The translations under genes were made by a program, and so were the position numbers. 47,918 nt of DNA from Flavobacteriales bacterium (lineage in GTDB: Bacteria > Bacteroidota > Bacteroidia > Flavobacteriales_D > Crocinitomicaceae). How positions within the stretch are numbered: position 1 is the first letter of the stretch; each line of letters starts with the position of its first letter. Below are positions 39,901 through 46,634 of the stretch, one piece after another. The notes below the pieces were generated by a model, which searched no databases, was not told the origin of the DNA, and saw nothing but the letters and a program-made list of their open reading frames with translations. The stretch spans positions 1 through 47,918 of the forward strand of contig JADFAL010000027.1 in the NCBI GenBank assembly GCA_015665275.1, written 5' to 3'.

Positions 39901-39948
39901 AATGGAAACATCCTGACCAAACCGATTGTAATAGGTCAAAGCGAATAG
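33934..39948 (+). CDS. Giant T9SS-exported surface protein with 7-bladed propeller and HYR-type repeats
   Basis: This 2004-residue protein has a signal peptide (ALLLSAASFGQ). Residues about 25-425 hold seven repeats like QQEPAVAADSAGNAMVVWSS ... YGIYSRLMN, probably a seven-bladed propeller. Thirteen 80-residue repeats follow (about 426-1466; PTAVCQDITVYLDG ... DNC ... FTCA ... GSCTATVT), each usually with four Cys. Five HYR-like Ig domains come next (about 1467-1850). The C-terminus is a Por sorting domain (FNLFPNPTTGQFTV ... GKYMVRLTAENGNIL). Similar SprB-type proteins are adhesins in gliding flavobacteria; adhesion is the likely role here. It is co-oriented with the upstream S74 protein. 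Confidence 0.9.
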   Translation: MKCKLMTGASLGCALLLSAASFGQLSISNAETLVNNTTTSAQQHPAVSQDTSGRYVVVWESELQDGDGFGIYAEIYNADHTVRVPEFQINTNDQTDDQRHPDVDMDVNGNFCVVWQSNEDDVLSDQEWDVYRKIYDIDGTVIATRSRVNSTTSRNQQRPSVAMNENYVVVAYMSQFGQDAYSVRGRFYDATTGAALQSPFDVMANAADHVAHVDVSIDDQGQALFVWQADNLDGDRKGVFASGYEQPNTQVFAEVQVNTTTAGNQQEPAVAADSAGNAMVVWSSFGQDGDHYGIYSRLMNTSGTFSGSEVQVNSTSADSQDHARVEASRQGTRFVVTWTDETAAGDGNWGVMARHYEAGAFQGSDSLINATTSGRQMLSDVSVGSDSYDAIIAWQGGNRKGTSSGSDTDDFGVYVAAAALADNTPPNAVCQNITVYLDGTGNTTITATDVDGGSTDNVGIVSYSVSTSSFTCADIGTNSVVLIVADAAGNSAACGAIVTVLDTVTPTAVCQNLTAYLDGAGNATITTGDVDNGSSDNCSVSSLAISQSAFTCADVGANSVTLTVTDPSGNIGTCTATVTIIDSVTPAAACQNITVYLDGTGNATITGADLDNGSTDNCSGTLTYTPSQSSFTCADIGANLVTLTVTDPGGNSSACSSTVTVIDSVTPTVVCQDITVYLDGAGNASITSADVDGGSSDNCGTPTLGIDISSFTCANIGPNTVTLTATDGSGNIGSCTAMVTIVDSVTPTAVCQDLTVYLDGAGNATITTGDVDNGSSDNCSIAGLSLSQSSFTCANVGANTVTLSVTDGSGNIGTCTSTVTVIDSVTPTASCQNLTVYLDGAGNATITSGDVDNGSSDNCSIASYALSQLSFTCADIGANTVTLTVTDASGNTDACTSTVTIIDSVTPTAVCQDITVYLDGTGNAAITAADVDGGSTDNCGTSTLGIDVSSFTCANTGANTVTLTVTDGSGNVGSCTATVTIVDSVTPTAVCQDITAYLDGAGNATITAGDIDGGSTDNCGTPILSASQTAFTCADAGANTVTLTVTDGSGNSSACTATVTIIDSVTPVAVCQDITVYLDGTGNGTITAADIDAGSIDNCGTPTLSASQTSFTCADAGANTVTLTVTDASGNTDACTSTITVIDSVTPTAVCQDLTVYLDGSGNATITAADVDGGSSDNCGTLTLGIDVSSFTCANVGANTVTLTATDASGNVGSCTATVTVLDTVSPTATCQDITVYLDGTGSATITAGDIDGGSTDNCGTPSLSASLTSFTCANIGANMVTLTVTDASGNTSTCTSTVTVADTTSPMASCQDLTVYLDGTGNVTITSGDVDNGSSDNCSIASYALSQSSFDCSNVGANSVSLSVTDVNGNVGSCTSTVTVIDSVTPTAVCQDITVYLDGSGNATITAGDVDGGSTDNCGTPTLGIDISSFTCANIGANNVTLSATDASGNVGSCTAVVTVADTTSPVLPTLADVNSECSVTVTAPTTTDNCAGTINGTTTDPLTYSAEGTYVITWTFDDGNGNTTTATQNVIIDDVTAPVAPTLADLTDECSVTATAPTTTDNCAGTVTGTTTDPLTYNTQGTFVITWTFDDGNGNASTATQNVIINDITLPTASNIDTAFAECIGDVAVDITLVDDEADNCATPTVTYVGDIASNGTGCGDTITRTYNVADDAGNNIDVTQIIILNDVTPPTASNPVTLNVVCLADVPTSTGATAWVTDEADNCGTPAVAWVSDVSTNGTGCNDTITRTFSVTDACGNSITVQQLIIINDDISPVADVATLSDITETCDAIPATPTATDNCAGTLNGVPDVTFPISTVGTTVVTWTYTDNCSNTTTQTQNVTVTGVDVGTTMASDGITMIATNNNAGVTYQWIDCETNAPVAGATNVNFTPTYGSDFAVIVTENGCSDTSACVNSTVGLTNISIDEFNLFPNPTTGQFTVSFDGEIKSIEMIDVTGRIVMKETTLNEGMVDASILAPGKYMVRLTAENGNILTKPIVIGQSE
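35209..38331 (+). repeat. Thirteen tandem 240-bp coding repeats with 720-bp higher-order period
   Basis: Units start at 35209, 35449, 35689 (243 bp), 35932 and then every 240 bp to 38092. Units 4, 7, 10 and 13 share GT-x-TLGID-[IV]-SSFTCAN and SGN-[IV]-GSCTA. Units 5, 6 and 12 share DNGSSDNCSIA. Units 8, 9 and 11 share the LSAS centre. The regular spacing of the first type suggests three-unit amplification. Confidence 0.9.
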
Positions 39949-39967
39949 AATTAATTTAATTCAATAG

Positions 39968-39994
39968 AGGGAGTTCGGAAGAACTCCCTTTTTT
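39968..39994 (+). terminator. Rho-independent terminator after the HYR gene
   Basis: AGGGAGTTC (39968-39976) pairs perfectly with GAACTCCCT (39981-39989) around a GGAA tetraloop and is followed by a T-run. It lies 20 bases after the stop. Confidence 0.95.
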
Positions 39995-40041
39995 GTTTCG
40001 GTCTTATTCTTGTTAATCAGAAGAAAGAATAGTGTAATTTT

Positions 40042-40794
40042 ATGACGATGAAAGCATTTCTTTTTACTGCGTTTGTTCTTATTCAAGCGAGTGTTTCATT
40101 CGCTCAGGATAGCACGGGTACAACAGAGTGGTTCCGATCCAAGTCCTTGCCGGAGTTTTGTGATACCTTCCCAACTGATAAATGCGCGGATCGTCATAAT
40201 TTTCTGGAAATCTACGAACCCTTATTCGAACCCATGCGAGATGATTCAATTCGATTTTTTGAGATAGGAATACTCTCTGGACTTTCGCATTTGATGTGGG
40301 TGAATTATTTTCAAAATGCGGAGGTATTCGGAATCGATATTCGCGATTACATTGAGGCTGCAGAAGGGTCGGGAATTAAAACATATGTTGCAGATCAATC
40401 AAATCGACAGGATTTATACGCATTTATGCGAGCAAGCGGAGCAAACTTTGATGTAGTTTTAGACGATGGAGGCCATGCAATGGATCATCAACAAATAAGC
40501 TTGGGTTGTTTGTTTCAATCAGTAAACCCCGGTGGAATATTTATCATTGAAGATGTACATACTTCGCTTCCCCAAATTTATCAGGATTCTTCATTCCACG
40601 TGAATGAACTGGAAACCAATACAACGTTGCTGATGATTGAAACCTTCATACGAACAGGGGAAATTTCAAGCGAATATATGTTAGATGTAGAAGCTGAATA
40701 CCTCGAACAGCATATTGAACGAGTGGAATTACATTACCGCCGGAACGATCGACATTCCATTACATGCGTAATCCACAAAAAAGAAGGCAATTGA
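40042..40794 (+). CDS. Exported class I SAM-methyltransferase-like protein
   Basis: This 250-residue protein has a signal peptide (MTMKAFLFTAFVLIQASVSFAQ; a second ATG at 40048 is also possible). The mature part has the Rossmann methyltransferase pattern: EIGILSGLS (motif I, E-x-G-x3-G), VFGIDI (acidic end of strand 2), FDVVLDDGGHAMDHQQ and GGIFIIEDVHTS. It resembles sugar O-methyltransferases of the CmcI/MycE type. SAM is not expected in the periplasm, so an exported enzyme of this kind is odd. The following haloperoxidase gene overlaps its 3' end by 31 bases. Confidence 0.8.
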   Translation: MTMKAFLFTAFVLIQASVSFAQDSTGTTEWFRSKSLPEFCDTFPTDKCADRHNFLEIYEPLFEPMRDDSIRFFEIGILSGLSHLMWVNYFQNAEVFGIDIRDYIEAAEGSGIKTYVADQSNRQDLYAFMRASGANFDVVLDDGGHAMDHQQISLGCLFQSVNPGGIFIIEDVHTSLPQIYQDSSFHVNELETNTTLLMIETFIRTGEISSEYMLDVEAEYLEQHIERVELHYRRNDRHSITCVIHKKEGN

Positions 40795-42752
40795 AACTGA
40801 ATAAAAGTGCTTATCTAAGTCCTATATTTTTCCTTTTCATTGGGTTTTCAGTATCTGCGCAAGTCGCTGAGAAAAGTGCTGCAAAAATCTGGATGGACGC
40901 CCATTTAGAAGCTATTAAGCAAGATGGTCAAGGACCAACCATTCACTCTAGAAACTTATATCAACTATCATTAGGGATGTATGATCTATGGACGGTATTT
41001 ATGGGAGAAGCTGAGGAAACCATTTTTCTTGGTAAAGGATTCGGGGAGTTCCCCTGTCAATTTGAACCCTATCCAGTTCCCGAAAACCGTGATAGTGCTG
41101 CCATTGTTGCAATCCATTATTACGCATATCGTTTAACTACGGCAAGATTTGGCGAATACTCAAGTAAAGGAAGAACGTACGACATATTTGTATTTCTCTT
41201 CGATTCTTTAGGGCTTGATCCTTCATTTAAGAGTGTAGATTACTCTGAGGGATCTCCGGCAGCGCTTGGTAATTATCTCGCTGAGAGAATGATTGAGTTT
41301 GCTTGGGAGTTTGATCCTGCGGAAGAGTTAGAAGGGTATGAAGGGATTGATTATGAGACGGCAAATCCTCATATTGAACCAAACAAATCAGGAGTGCAGC
41401 AGTTGGAAGATCCGGACCGATGGCAGCCCATTTCAACGAGAGGATATATTGCAGAGAAAGGGTGGAGTGAGAACTTGTTAGATTGGCATATATTATTGGC
41501 ACCAACCGAGGACATATTTTTAACGCCAAATTGGTCAGAAATTCAACCGTTTGCTTTAAGCGATTCTCACGTAGCCTGGGTCGAAAAAGATGGCCGTAAT
41601 TTCCGGATTTACCTTGACCCTGGAGCGCCACCATATACGCGTAATTCACAGGAGGAATTTGATGCCTACCGTTGGAATTTTGAGATTGTCGCTAAGTGGA
41701 GTCAATTTAATACGCCTTTAGATGAAACATTAATAGATATATCCCCAGGGGCTGTTGGAAGCACCGCAGGGTTATTACCGAATACTTTCGAGGAATACAA
41801 AATATTTTACAATGAAGAAGATGGGGGTACGGAAAGCAATCCCACGCGCTTGAACCCTTCTACGAAGAAACAGTACTCAAAACATATGGTGAAACGTGGT
41901 GATTATACACGCTGCATTGCCGAATATTGGGTTGATGGTGTTGGTACGTATACACCACCCGGTCATTGGGTAAGTATTCTTCAAGAGGTTAGCGATCACC
42001 CGGATTTTGTAAGGAAATGGCGTGGAAAAGGAAAGGAAATCCCCCAACTGGAGTGGGATGTGAAGTCATACATGGCTCTGACCGGTGCACTCCACGATGC
42101 TGGAATTGCTGCATGGAGTTCAAAAGTTGCATATGATTACGTGCGACCGATCACAGCAATTCGTTGGATGGCATCAATGGGGCAAGCGAGCGATAGTTTA
42201 GCACCTAGGTATCATCCCAAAGGATTAAAACTTGTTCCAGGAAGTATTGAGCAGATTGCTGAAGGAGATTCTTTAGCAGGAGAGAATGGTGAAAATATTG
42301 GGAAGATTAAACTCTTCACTTGGAAAGGTCCAGAAAGTGTAGTAAACCAAAGAGAAGACGTTGGAGGAGTTGGTTGGATTCTGGCAGAGAATTGGTGGCC
42401 CTATCAGCAGTATGCATTCCCAACACCGCCATTCGCAGGATATGTTTCTGGACATTCCTGTTTTTCTACCGCGGCATCAAGGATCATGACGTACATAACA
42501 GGGGATCCTTATTTCCCTGGAGGAATTTCTACCCATACGTTCAAAAAGGACAGTTTTCTAAACTTTGAAAAAGGGCCTTCAGAGGATTTAACATTGCAGT
42601 GGGCAACTTATAGAGAGGCTTCCGATGAGACGTGCCTGTCTCGAATTTATGGAGGAATTCATCCTCCAATTGATGATATTCGCGGACGTCAAATGGGTGA
42701 AAAAGTAGCTGAAGTGTCTATTGATAAGATTGAAGCCTTACTTGGTAAGTGA
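40764..42752 (+). CDS. Exported vanadium-dependent haloperoxidase
   Basis: This is a 662-residue member of the vanadium haloperoxidase/PAP2 superfamily, which oxidises halides with hydrogen peroxide. The vanadate-binding residues are visible: K-x6-R in KVAYDYVRPITAIRW (about 455-469), SGHS in FAGYVSGHSCFSTAA (about 558-572; acid-base His), and R-x5-H in RIYGGIHPPIDD. A signal sequence precedes it (LSPIFFLFIGFSVSAQ). The ATG at 40764 overlaps the methyltransferase gene by 31 bases. An alternative TTG at 40791 overlaps its TGA as TTGA. Halide specificity cannot be read from the sequence. Confidence 0.9.
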   Translation: MRNPQKRRQLKLNKSAYLSPIFFLFIGFSVSAQVAEKSAAKIWMDAHLEAIKQDGQGPTIHSRNLYQLSLGMYDLWTVFMGEAEETIFLGKGFGEFPCQFEPYPVPENRDSAAIVAIHYYAYRLTTARFGEYSSKGRTYDIFVFLFDSLGLDPSFKSVDYSEGSPAALGNYLAERMIEFAWEFDPAEELEGYEGIDYETANPHIEPNKSGVQQLEDPDRWQPISTRGYIAEKGWSENLLDWHILLAPTEDIFLTPNWSEIQPFALSDSHVAWVEKDGRNFRIYLDPGAPPYTRNSQEEFDAYRWNFEIVAKWSQFNTPLDETLIDISPGAVGSTAGLLPNTFEEYKIFYNEEDGGTESNPTRLNPSTKKQYSKHMVKRGDYTRCIAEYWVDGVGTYTPPGHWVSILQEVSDHPDFVRKWRGKGKEIPQLEWDVKSYMALTGALHDAGIAAWSSKVAYDYVRPITAIRWMASMGQASDSLAPRYHPKGLKLVPGSIEQIAEGDSLAGENGENIGKIKLFTWKGPESVVNQREDVGGVGWILAENWWPYQQYAFPTPPFAGYVSGHSCFSTAASRIMTYITGDPYFPGGISTHTFKKDSFLNFEKGPSEDLTLQWATYREASDETCLSRIYGGIHPPIDDIRGRQMGEKVAEVSIDKIEALLGK

Positions 42753-42753
42753 T

Positions 42754-43512
42754 CTATTGCTTCCACCAATCACCAATAAGTTGTATCACAGCGTCTGATT
42801 GTTCCAAATGAGGGTGATGTCCACAGTTTTGAAGCATAATGGTTTCATGTTGGCCTGAGTAATTCTGCGAAATCAACTCCAATTGTTTTACCGTTCCGTA
42901 TTGATCATCTGCACCCTGAATGAACAATCCTTTAGCATCTGACTCTGAAATCTCAGCTGAGATGTCCCAGCTAGCAAACGCATCTGATCGCCAAATATTC
43001 GCCCAGGCGTAAAACAATGCTTCGGTTTTATCACCGTGATATTTCTTCAATCCATCTAGTTTTCCGGCATCAAAGGCCAGTATAGCCGGAGCAATACCTT
43101 GAATCGTTTCCGGTTCATTGATAACGTGTGCGGCCATTGTCACAATTCCAGCAACTCGATTTGGATAAGCAGAAGCGAAAAGCAATGCGATTGTGCCTCC
43201 ATCTGAGTGTCCTACGAGGACGATAGAACGATCTTCATGAATAGCATCCAAAAATGCGGGAAGTTCTGTTAGCGCGTAATTATGAAGGTAATTGGCATCT
43301 CGACTCACCAGAAGTGGGGAAGAGGAGCCGTGCCCTTGACGTTCGTATACAATTCCCGGTAGATCCAACTCGTTGCAAAGTTTCTCAGGAAAATCCTTCC
43401 ATTGCGGTATACTTCCCAAAGCTTCGTGCAGAAACAATAGCACTGGACCTTTTGTGGACGTATTTCCAATTTGCTTACAATGAAGGGTGATATTGTTGAA
43501 AGTTGCTACCAT
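42754..43512 (-). CDS. Alpha/beta-fold hydrolase
   Basis: This is a 252-residue serine hydrolase. The start at 43512 (MVATFNNITLHCKQIG) gives the usual first beta-strand; an upstream in-frame ATG at 43542 adds 10 unlikely residues. The nucleophile elbow is GHSDGG (Ser98). LLFLHEALGSIPQWKDFPEK holds the oxyanion region, FIQGADDQYG carries the acid Asp, and GHHPHLEQ carries the catalytic His. Substrate is unknown. It is convergent with the haloperoxidase, with their stops one base apart. Confidence 0.88.
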   Translation of the reverse strand: MVATFNNITLHCKQIGNTSTKGPVLLFLHEALGSIPQWKDFPEKLCNELDLPGIVYERQGHGSSSPLLVSRDANYLHNYALTELPAFLDAIHEDRSIVLVGHSDGGTIALLFASAYPNRVAGIVTMAAHVINEPETIQGIAPAILAFDAGKLDGLKKYHGDKTEALFYAWANIWRSDAFASWDISAEISESDAKGLFIQGADDQYGTVKQLELISQNYSGQHETIMLQNCGHHPHLEQSDAVIQLIGDWWKQ

Positions 43513-43568
43513 AAAAAATGAGTTACAAACCCAAGTCTGCAACTCACTTCAAGTTTTTATCTAAACAC

Positions 43569-44132
43569 TTACTTTACGCGCTCAACGTAAACTCCTGTGC
43601 GTGTATCTACTTTGATTGTCTCTCCGTTATCAATAAACAACGGAACACGAACTTCTGCACCCGTATCAATCGTAGCTGGTTTCATTGTGTTCGTTGCTGT
43701 ATCACCTTTCACGCCTGGTTCTGTATAGGTAATGGTTGCTATAACGTGCATCGGCAATTCAAGTACCAATGGCATTTCTTCTTCTGCGTGAAACAAGATG
43801 CTACAGATCATTCCTTCCTGAAGAAACTCTGGCTTCTCAACCATTGCCTTCTCAATATTCACTTGCTCAAATGTTTCGCTATGCATAAATACGTAGCTGC
43901 TTCCTTCCTGATACAAATATTGGTAGTCGCGATTCTCGATTCGAACCGGTTCAATCTTATGCCCAGCGGAAAAAGTGTGATCAATAACGCGCCCAGACTC
44001 AATTGCCTTCAATTTGGTTCTTACGAATGCGGGGCCTTTTCCGGGCTTCACGTGTTGAAATTCTTTGATTTGGTACAATTTCCCGTTATGGTTAATGCAC
44101 ATTCCATTCTTTATATCTGAAGTGTTTGCCAT
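43569..44132 (-). CDS. efp: Elongation factor P
   Basis: EF-P relieves ribosome stalling at polyproline stretches. The 187 residues form three domains: an N-terminal KOW-like domain and two OB folds. The tip loop is HVKPGKGPAFV, with Lys32 as the residue modified in many bacteria. The C-terminal signature region VDTRTGVYVERVK is complete. No modification enzyme is encoded nearby. Confidence 0.97.
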   Translation of the reverse strand: MANTSDIKNGMCINHNGKLYQIKEFQHVKPGKGPAFVRTKLKAIESGRVIDHTFSAGHKIEPVRIENRDYQYLYQEGSSYVFMHSETFEQVNIEKAMVEKPEFLQEGMICSILFHAEEEMPLVLELPMHVIATITYTEPGVKGDTATNTMKPATIDTGAEVRVPLFIDNGETIKVDTRTGVYVERVK

Positions 44133-44151
44133 GTTTCTTTAGTTATGTCGA

Positions 44152-44182
44152 CGAATATAGGAATTCTATTTTTTTCTTTCAA
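44152..44182 (-). promoter_or_regulatory. Probable Bacteroidota-type promoter for efp
   Basis: On the minus strand, TTG (44182-44180), a 20-base spacer and TATATTCG (44159-44152) match TTG/TAnnTTTG with one mismatch. It lies 19 bases before the efp ATG. Confidence 0.55.
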
Positions 44183-44211
44183 ATCGAAGCTATTATAGCC
44201 ATCTTTGTTTC

Positions 44212-45087
44212 ATGACCTGGCAGGATTACAACGAGTTCATGAGTGTTGAAGTGGGCCACATTGGAAGTACAAAAATTCTGATGGAGGGCGTACTCGGTAC
44301 TTTCGGAGTTTTTCTCATTACGTTTATCTCGGTAAAAATTTGGCGTCGTACGATACTCAAGCCGAGAATCATCATGAATAAAATTGATGAGAAACGAAGA
44401 ATTTCCATTTTTCTTATCGTCAAATACATAGGTTGGGTTGTTACGATTCTGATTGCAATTAAAGTTCTTGGATTCAACATTACGCCTTTACTTTTTGGTT
44501 CTGGTGCCCTCTTAATTGGATTGGGATTTGGATTGCAGAATATTTTCCGTGATTTCGTTTCGGGATTGTTTTTACTGTTTGAAGGATCTTTGAAAATTGG
44601 CGATGTCATTGAGGTTGACGGCGAAGTAGGACGTGTGAAGGAAATCAATCTCAGAAGTTCGGAAATGATTACCGTGGATGACGTTACACTCGTCATTCCC
44701 AATTCAAAATTTGTTTCTGAACGAATAGTAAATTGGTCAACAGATAATGAACTTGTGCGCTTCGAAGTAAATGTGAGCGTGGCCTATGGATCAGATGTCG
44801 ATGAGGTTTACAGGTGTTTGGAAGAAGCGATGATAGAAAACAAAGACACCGTAGCCAAGCCAAAACCATTTGTGCGATTTAAAAACTTTGGCGATTCCGC
44901 TCTGGAGTTTGAAATGATTTTTTGGTCGAAGAAAGGATTTATCATTGAGAATGTGAAGTCCGACCTACGGCGAACGGTCTATAAAAAATTAACAGATAGC
45001 GGATTGGCAATTCCATTCCCACAAAGAGACGTCCATATAAAGGGACTAGAGCACTTAAAAGATTTAAAGAAAACAACCGAACAATGA
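44212..45087 (+). CDS. MscS-family mechanosensitive ion channel
   Basis: This 291-residue small-conductance channel releases osmolytes during hypo-osmotic shock. Two N-terminal helices (about 24-45 and 65-85) precede the pore helix, which has the Gly/Ala-rich GSGALLIGLGFGLQNIFRDF pattern typical of TM3. The cytoplasmic beta domain has GDVIEVDGEVGRVKEINLRS and VIPNSKF, and an alpha/beta C-terminal domain follows. Its stop overlaps the next ATG as ATGA. Confidence 0.93.
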   Translation: MTWQDYNEFMSVEVGHIGSTKILMEGVLGTFGVFLITFISVKIWRRTILKPRIIMNKIDEKRRISIFLIVKYIGWVVTILIAIKVLGFNITPLLFGSGALLIGLGFGLQNIFRDFVSGLFLLFEGSLKIGDVIEVDGEVGRVKEINLRSSEMITVDDVTLVIPNSKFVSERIVNWSTDNELVRFEVNVSVAYGSDVDEVYRCLEEAMIENKDTVAKPKPFVRFKNFGDSALEFEMIFWSKKGFIIENVKSDLRRTVYKKLTDSGLAIPFPQRDVHIKGLEHLKDLKKTTEQ

Positions 45088-45428
45088 AAGACTACTGGAA
45101 CAAATTATCATTTGGAGAAAAAGCAAAGTTGATCTTCTTTGCCATTTGCGGATTGCTGATTCTCATTTTTGCGTTACTCAATTGGAAAGTATATAACCTA
45201 AATCTCATCTTCGGAAAGGTAGAAGTCCCAGTGACCATTCTTATTTTGGTAAGTATGTTCGGTGGGTACGCGTATGCACGTATTTATAGCTGGGTAAAGT
45301 CGCGCCAACAAGACAAAGAAATCAGCTATTTGAAAGGGGAGTTGGCAGCAACGCGTGAAAAACTTCGGAAAGAGCCATTGGAATCTAAGAAGAAGATAGA
45401 GGACAATAAATCGGACGAAGAAGCGTAA
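45084..45428 (+). CDS. LapA-like two-helix membrane protein with coiled-coil tail
   Basis: This 114-residue protein has two transmembrane helices (about 14-35, LIFFAICGLLILIFALLNW; about 45-65, VPVTILILVSMFGGYAYA). A cytoplasmic coiled coil follows (QQDKEISYLKGELAATREKL), with an acidic tail. This layout matches the LapA (DUF1049) domain of lipopolysaccharide assembly protein A. It is translationally coupled to mscS (ATGA). Confidence 0.75.
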   Translation: MKDYWNKLSFGEKAKLIFFAICGLLILIFALLNWKVYNLNLIFGKVEVPVTILILVSMFGGYAYARIYSWVKSRQQDKEISYLKGELAATREKLRKEPLESKKKIEDNKSDEEA

Positions 45429-46344
45429 TTAAATATATGCGAAATCTACTGCTAATCATCTTCTTAAGTAGTTCGATATTTTCATTCGGACAAGAAAAAG
45501 GAGCGCTTTCATTTGAAGTAGAGATTCCATCTTCATTTCCCCATTCGGCTGCGTTCCCGCGTGAATTTTGAATCAGTTTAAACTTATTTCGTGGGTCAAG
45601 TCCATGATCGACCATTCTGAAAACCTCCTGTGATATGCTGTCACTTATACAAGGATCATGAGCTAGCAAGAATGGGACGTTTTTTTCACGCCACTTTTCA
45701 TATCTACGTGCTTTCTTAGCGTGAAATTGTGCATCCGTTGAGTCGATGTAGTCTAAAATTAATAGACGTTGTTCTGCGGTCGGTAATGAGTAAACGGGGT
45801 GGGGTATTGAAAAGTCAGGTTCTATTTTCTTATATCCAAGGGTATCTTTCTTTTCGACAATTGGTTGAGAGTACTTTCCTTTAAAATAGTTCTCAATGCT
45901 GAAATGCACGGAATCCATCGGAGTAATGTAGTAATCAATAACTCCCACTCGAATTAAATTCCACTCGAAAACACGATCCGATCTCCATTTACTGAATGCT
46001 TTTGCTTGTCCCTGCGAAATTCCAACGATGGGGTATTCACGATTGTTTGGATGCCTGTAATTGAAGCTGTTGCATTCCTCGGCACAGGTAAGTATGGACC
46101 AATCCAATGTGTCTGGTAAAGTGGCCTTGTATTCATCGGAGTCTTCCCCATAAGCTCGTTTGGTCCAATACATGTATTCCATCCAATTGAAATTTGTTAA
46201 TTCCCTTTGGTCGCACATCAGTTGTTCGTTAATGGCAACAACTCCAGCGGTTTGGCTCACACCTCCAGTAATCTTTCTTTTTGAAGCACAAGAGCCAATT
46301 GTAAGTAGCGAAATAGTAAGGATAAAGAAGAAGAGTTTTTTCAT
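45385..46344 (-). CDS. SUMF1/FGE-like lipoprotein, C-terminally truncated
   Basis: The start at 46344 (MKKLFFFILTISLLTIGSC, lipid Cys19) gives 319 residues. The body resembles formylglycine-generating-enzyme-like proteins of the GldJ/GldK style: NFNWMEYMYWTKRAYG, YPIVGISQGQAKAFSKWRSD, YSLPTAEQR and NSRGNAAEWGNEDGI. In this family RGN-x-AEW is followed by a long segment with GGSW and a final GFR motif. Here the protein runs into about 40 unrelated residues read antisense through the 45437 fragment and the end of the lapA-like gene. The true gene probably breaks near 45520. Confidence 0.75.
   Translation of the reverse strand: MKKLFFFILTISLLTIGSCASKRKITGGVSQTAGVVAINEQLMCDQRELTNFNWMEYMYWTKRAYGEDSDEYKATLPDTLDWSILTCAEECNSFNYRHPNNREYPIVGISQGQAKAFSKWRSDRVFEWNLIRVGVIDYYITPMDSVHFSIENYFKGKYSQPIVEKKDTLGYKKIEPDFSIPHPVYSLPTAEQRLLILDYIDSTDAQFHAKKARRYEKWREKNVPFLLAHDPCISDSISQEVFRMVDHGLDPRNKFKLIQNSRGNAAEWGNEDGISTSNESAPFSCPNENIELLKKMISSRFRIYLITLLRPIYCPLSSS
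45437..45571 (+). pseudogene. 5' fragment of an exported protein gene, truncated at a junction
   Basis: ATG at 45437 opens a clear signal peptide (MRNLLLIIFLSSSIFSFGQ) and the start of a beta strand (GALSFEVEI). The frame then reads the opposite strand of the SUMF1-like gene and stops at TGA 45569-45571 (44 codons). The gene lies 8 bases after the lapA-like gene and was probably its operon partner. The rest is gone. Confidence 0.6.
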
Positions 46345-46458
46345 GTTGCACATACAATACGAAGAACAATTAATGGTTACAATTCGGTCTAATTTACGTA
46401 CCTTTAATGTACAATGTCTCCAACAAAGTTTGGACAGCACATTGACTCCGTAAGGAGG

Positions 46459-46630
46459 ACCCGTACAGTCACAATTTGAAGCTTAGGAAAAAAATCTTAA
46501 GGTGCGTCTTTGGAAATAGTATGGAAGGCCGCAATCTTTATGATAGAGGGAAACCAAACAGCGGAACCCAGATCATTTTCAGCAAACCTAAACGTGTTAA
46601 TTGAGGCTTCAATTAACTTCCTGTACGGGT
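46459..46630. repeat. 172-bp inverted-repeat element (MITE-like)
   Basis: ACCCGTACAG (46459-46468) recurs in perfect inverted orientation at 46621-46630. Reading inward, both ends continue with similar TTGAAGC/TTGAAGC sequence, so the imperfect terminal repeats reach about 26 bases. No open frame lies inside. An internal 9-bp stem (GTTAATTGA / TCAATTAAC, 46596-46617) sits next to the right end. No clear target duplication was found. Confidence 0.5.
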
Positions 46631-46634
46631 TTTT

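Noticed and set aside
43518-44120. 200-codon plus-strand frame over efp
   Set aside because: It is fully antisense to a certain efp gene and has no recognisable domain.
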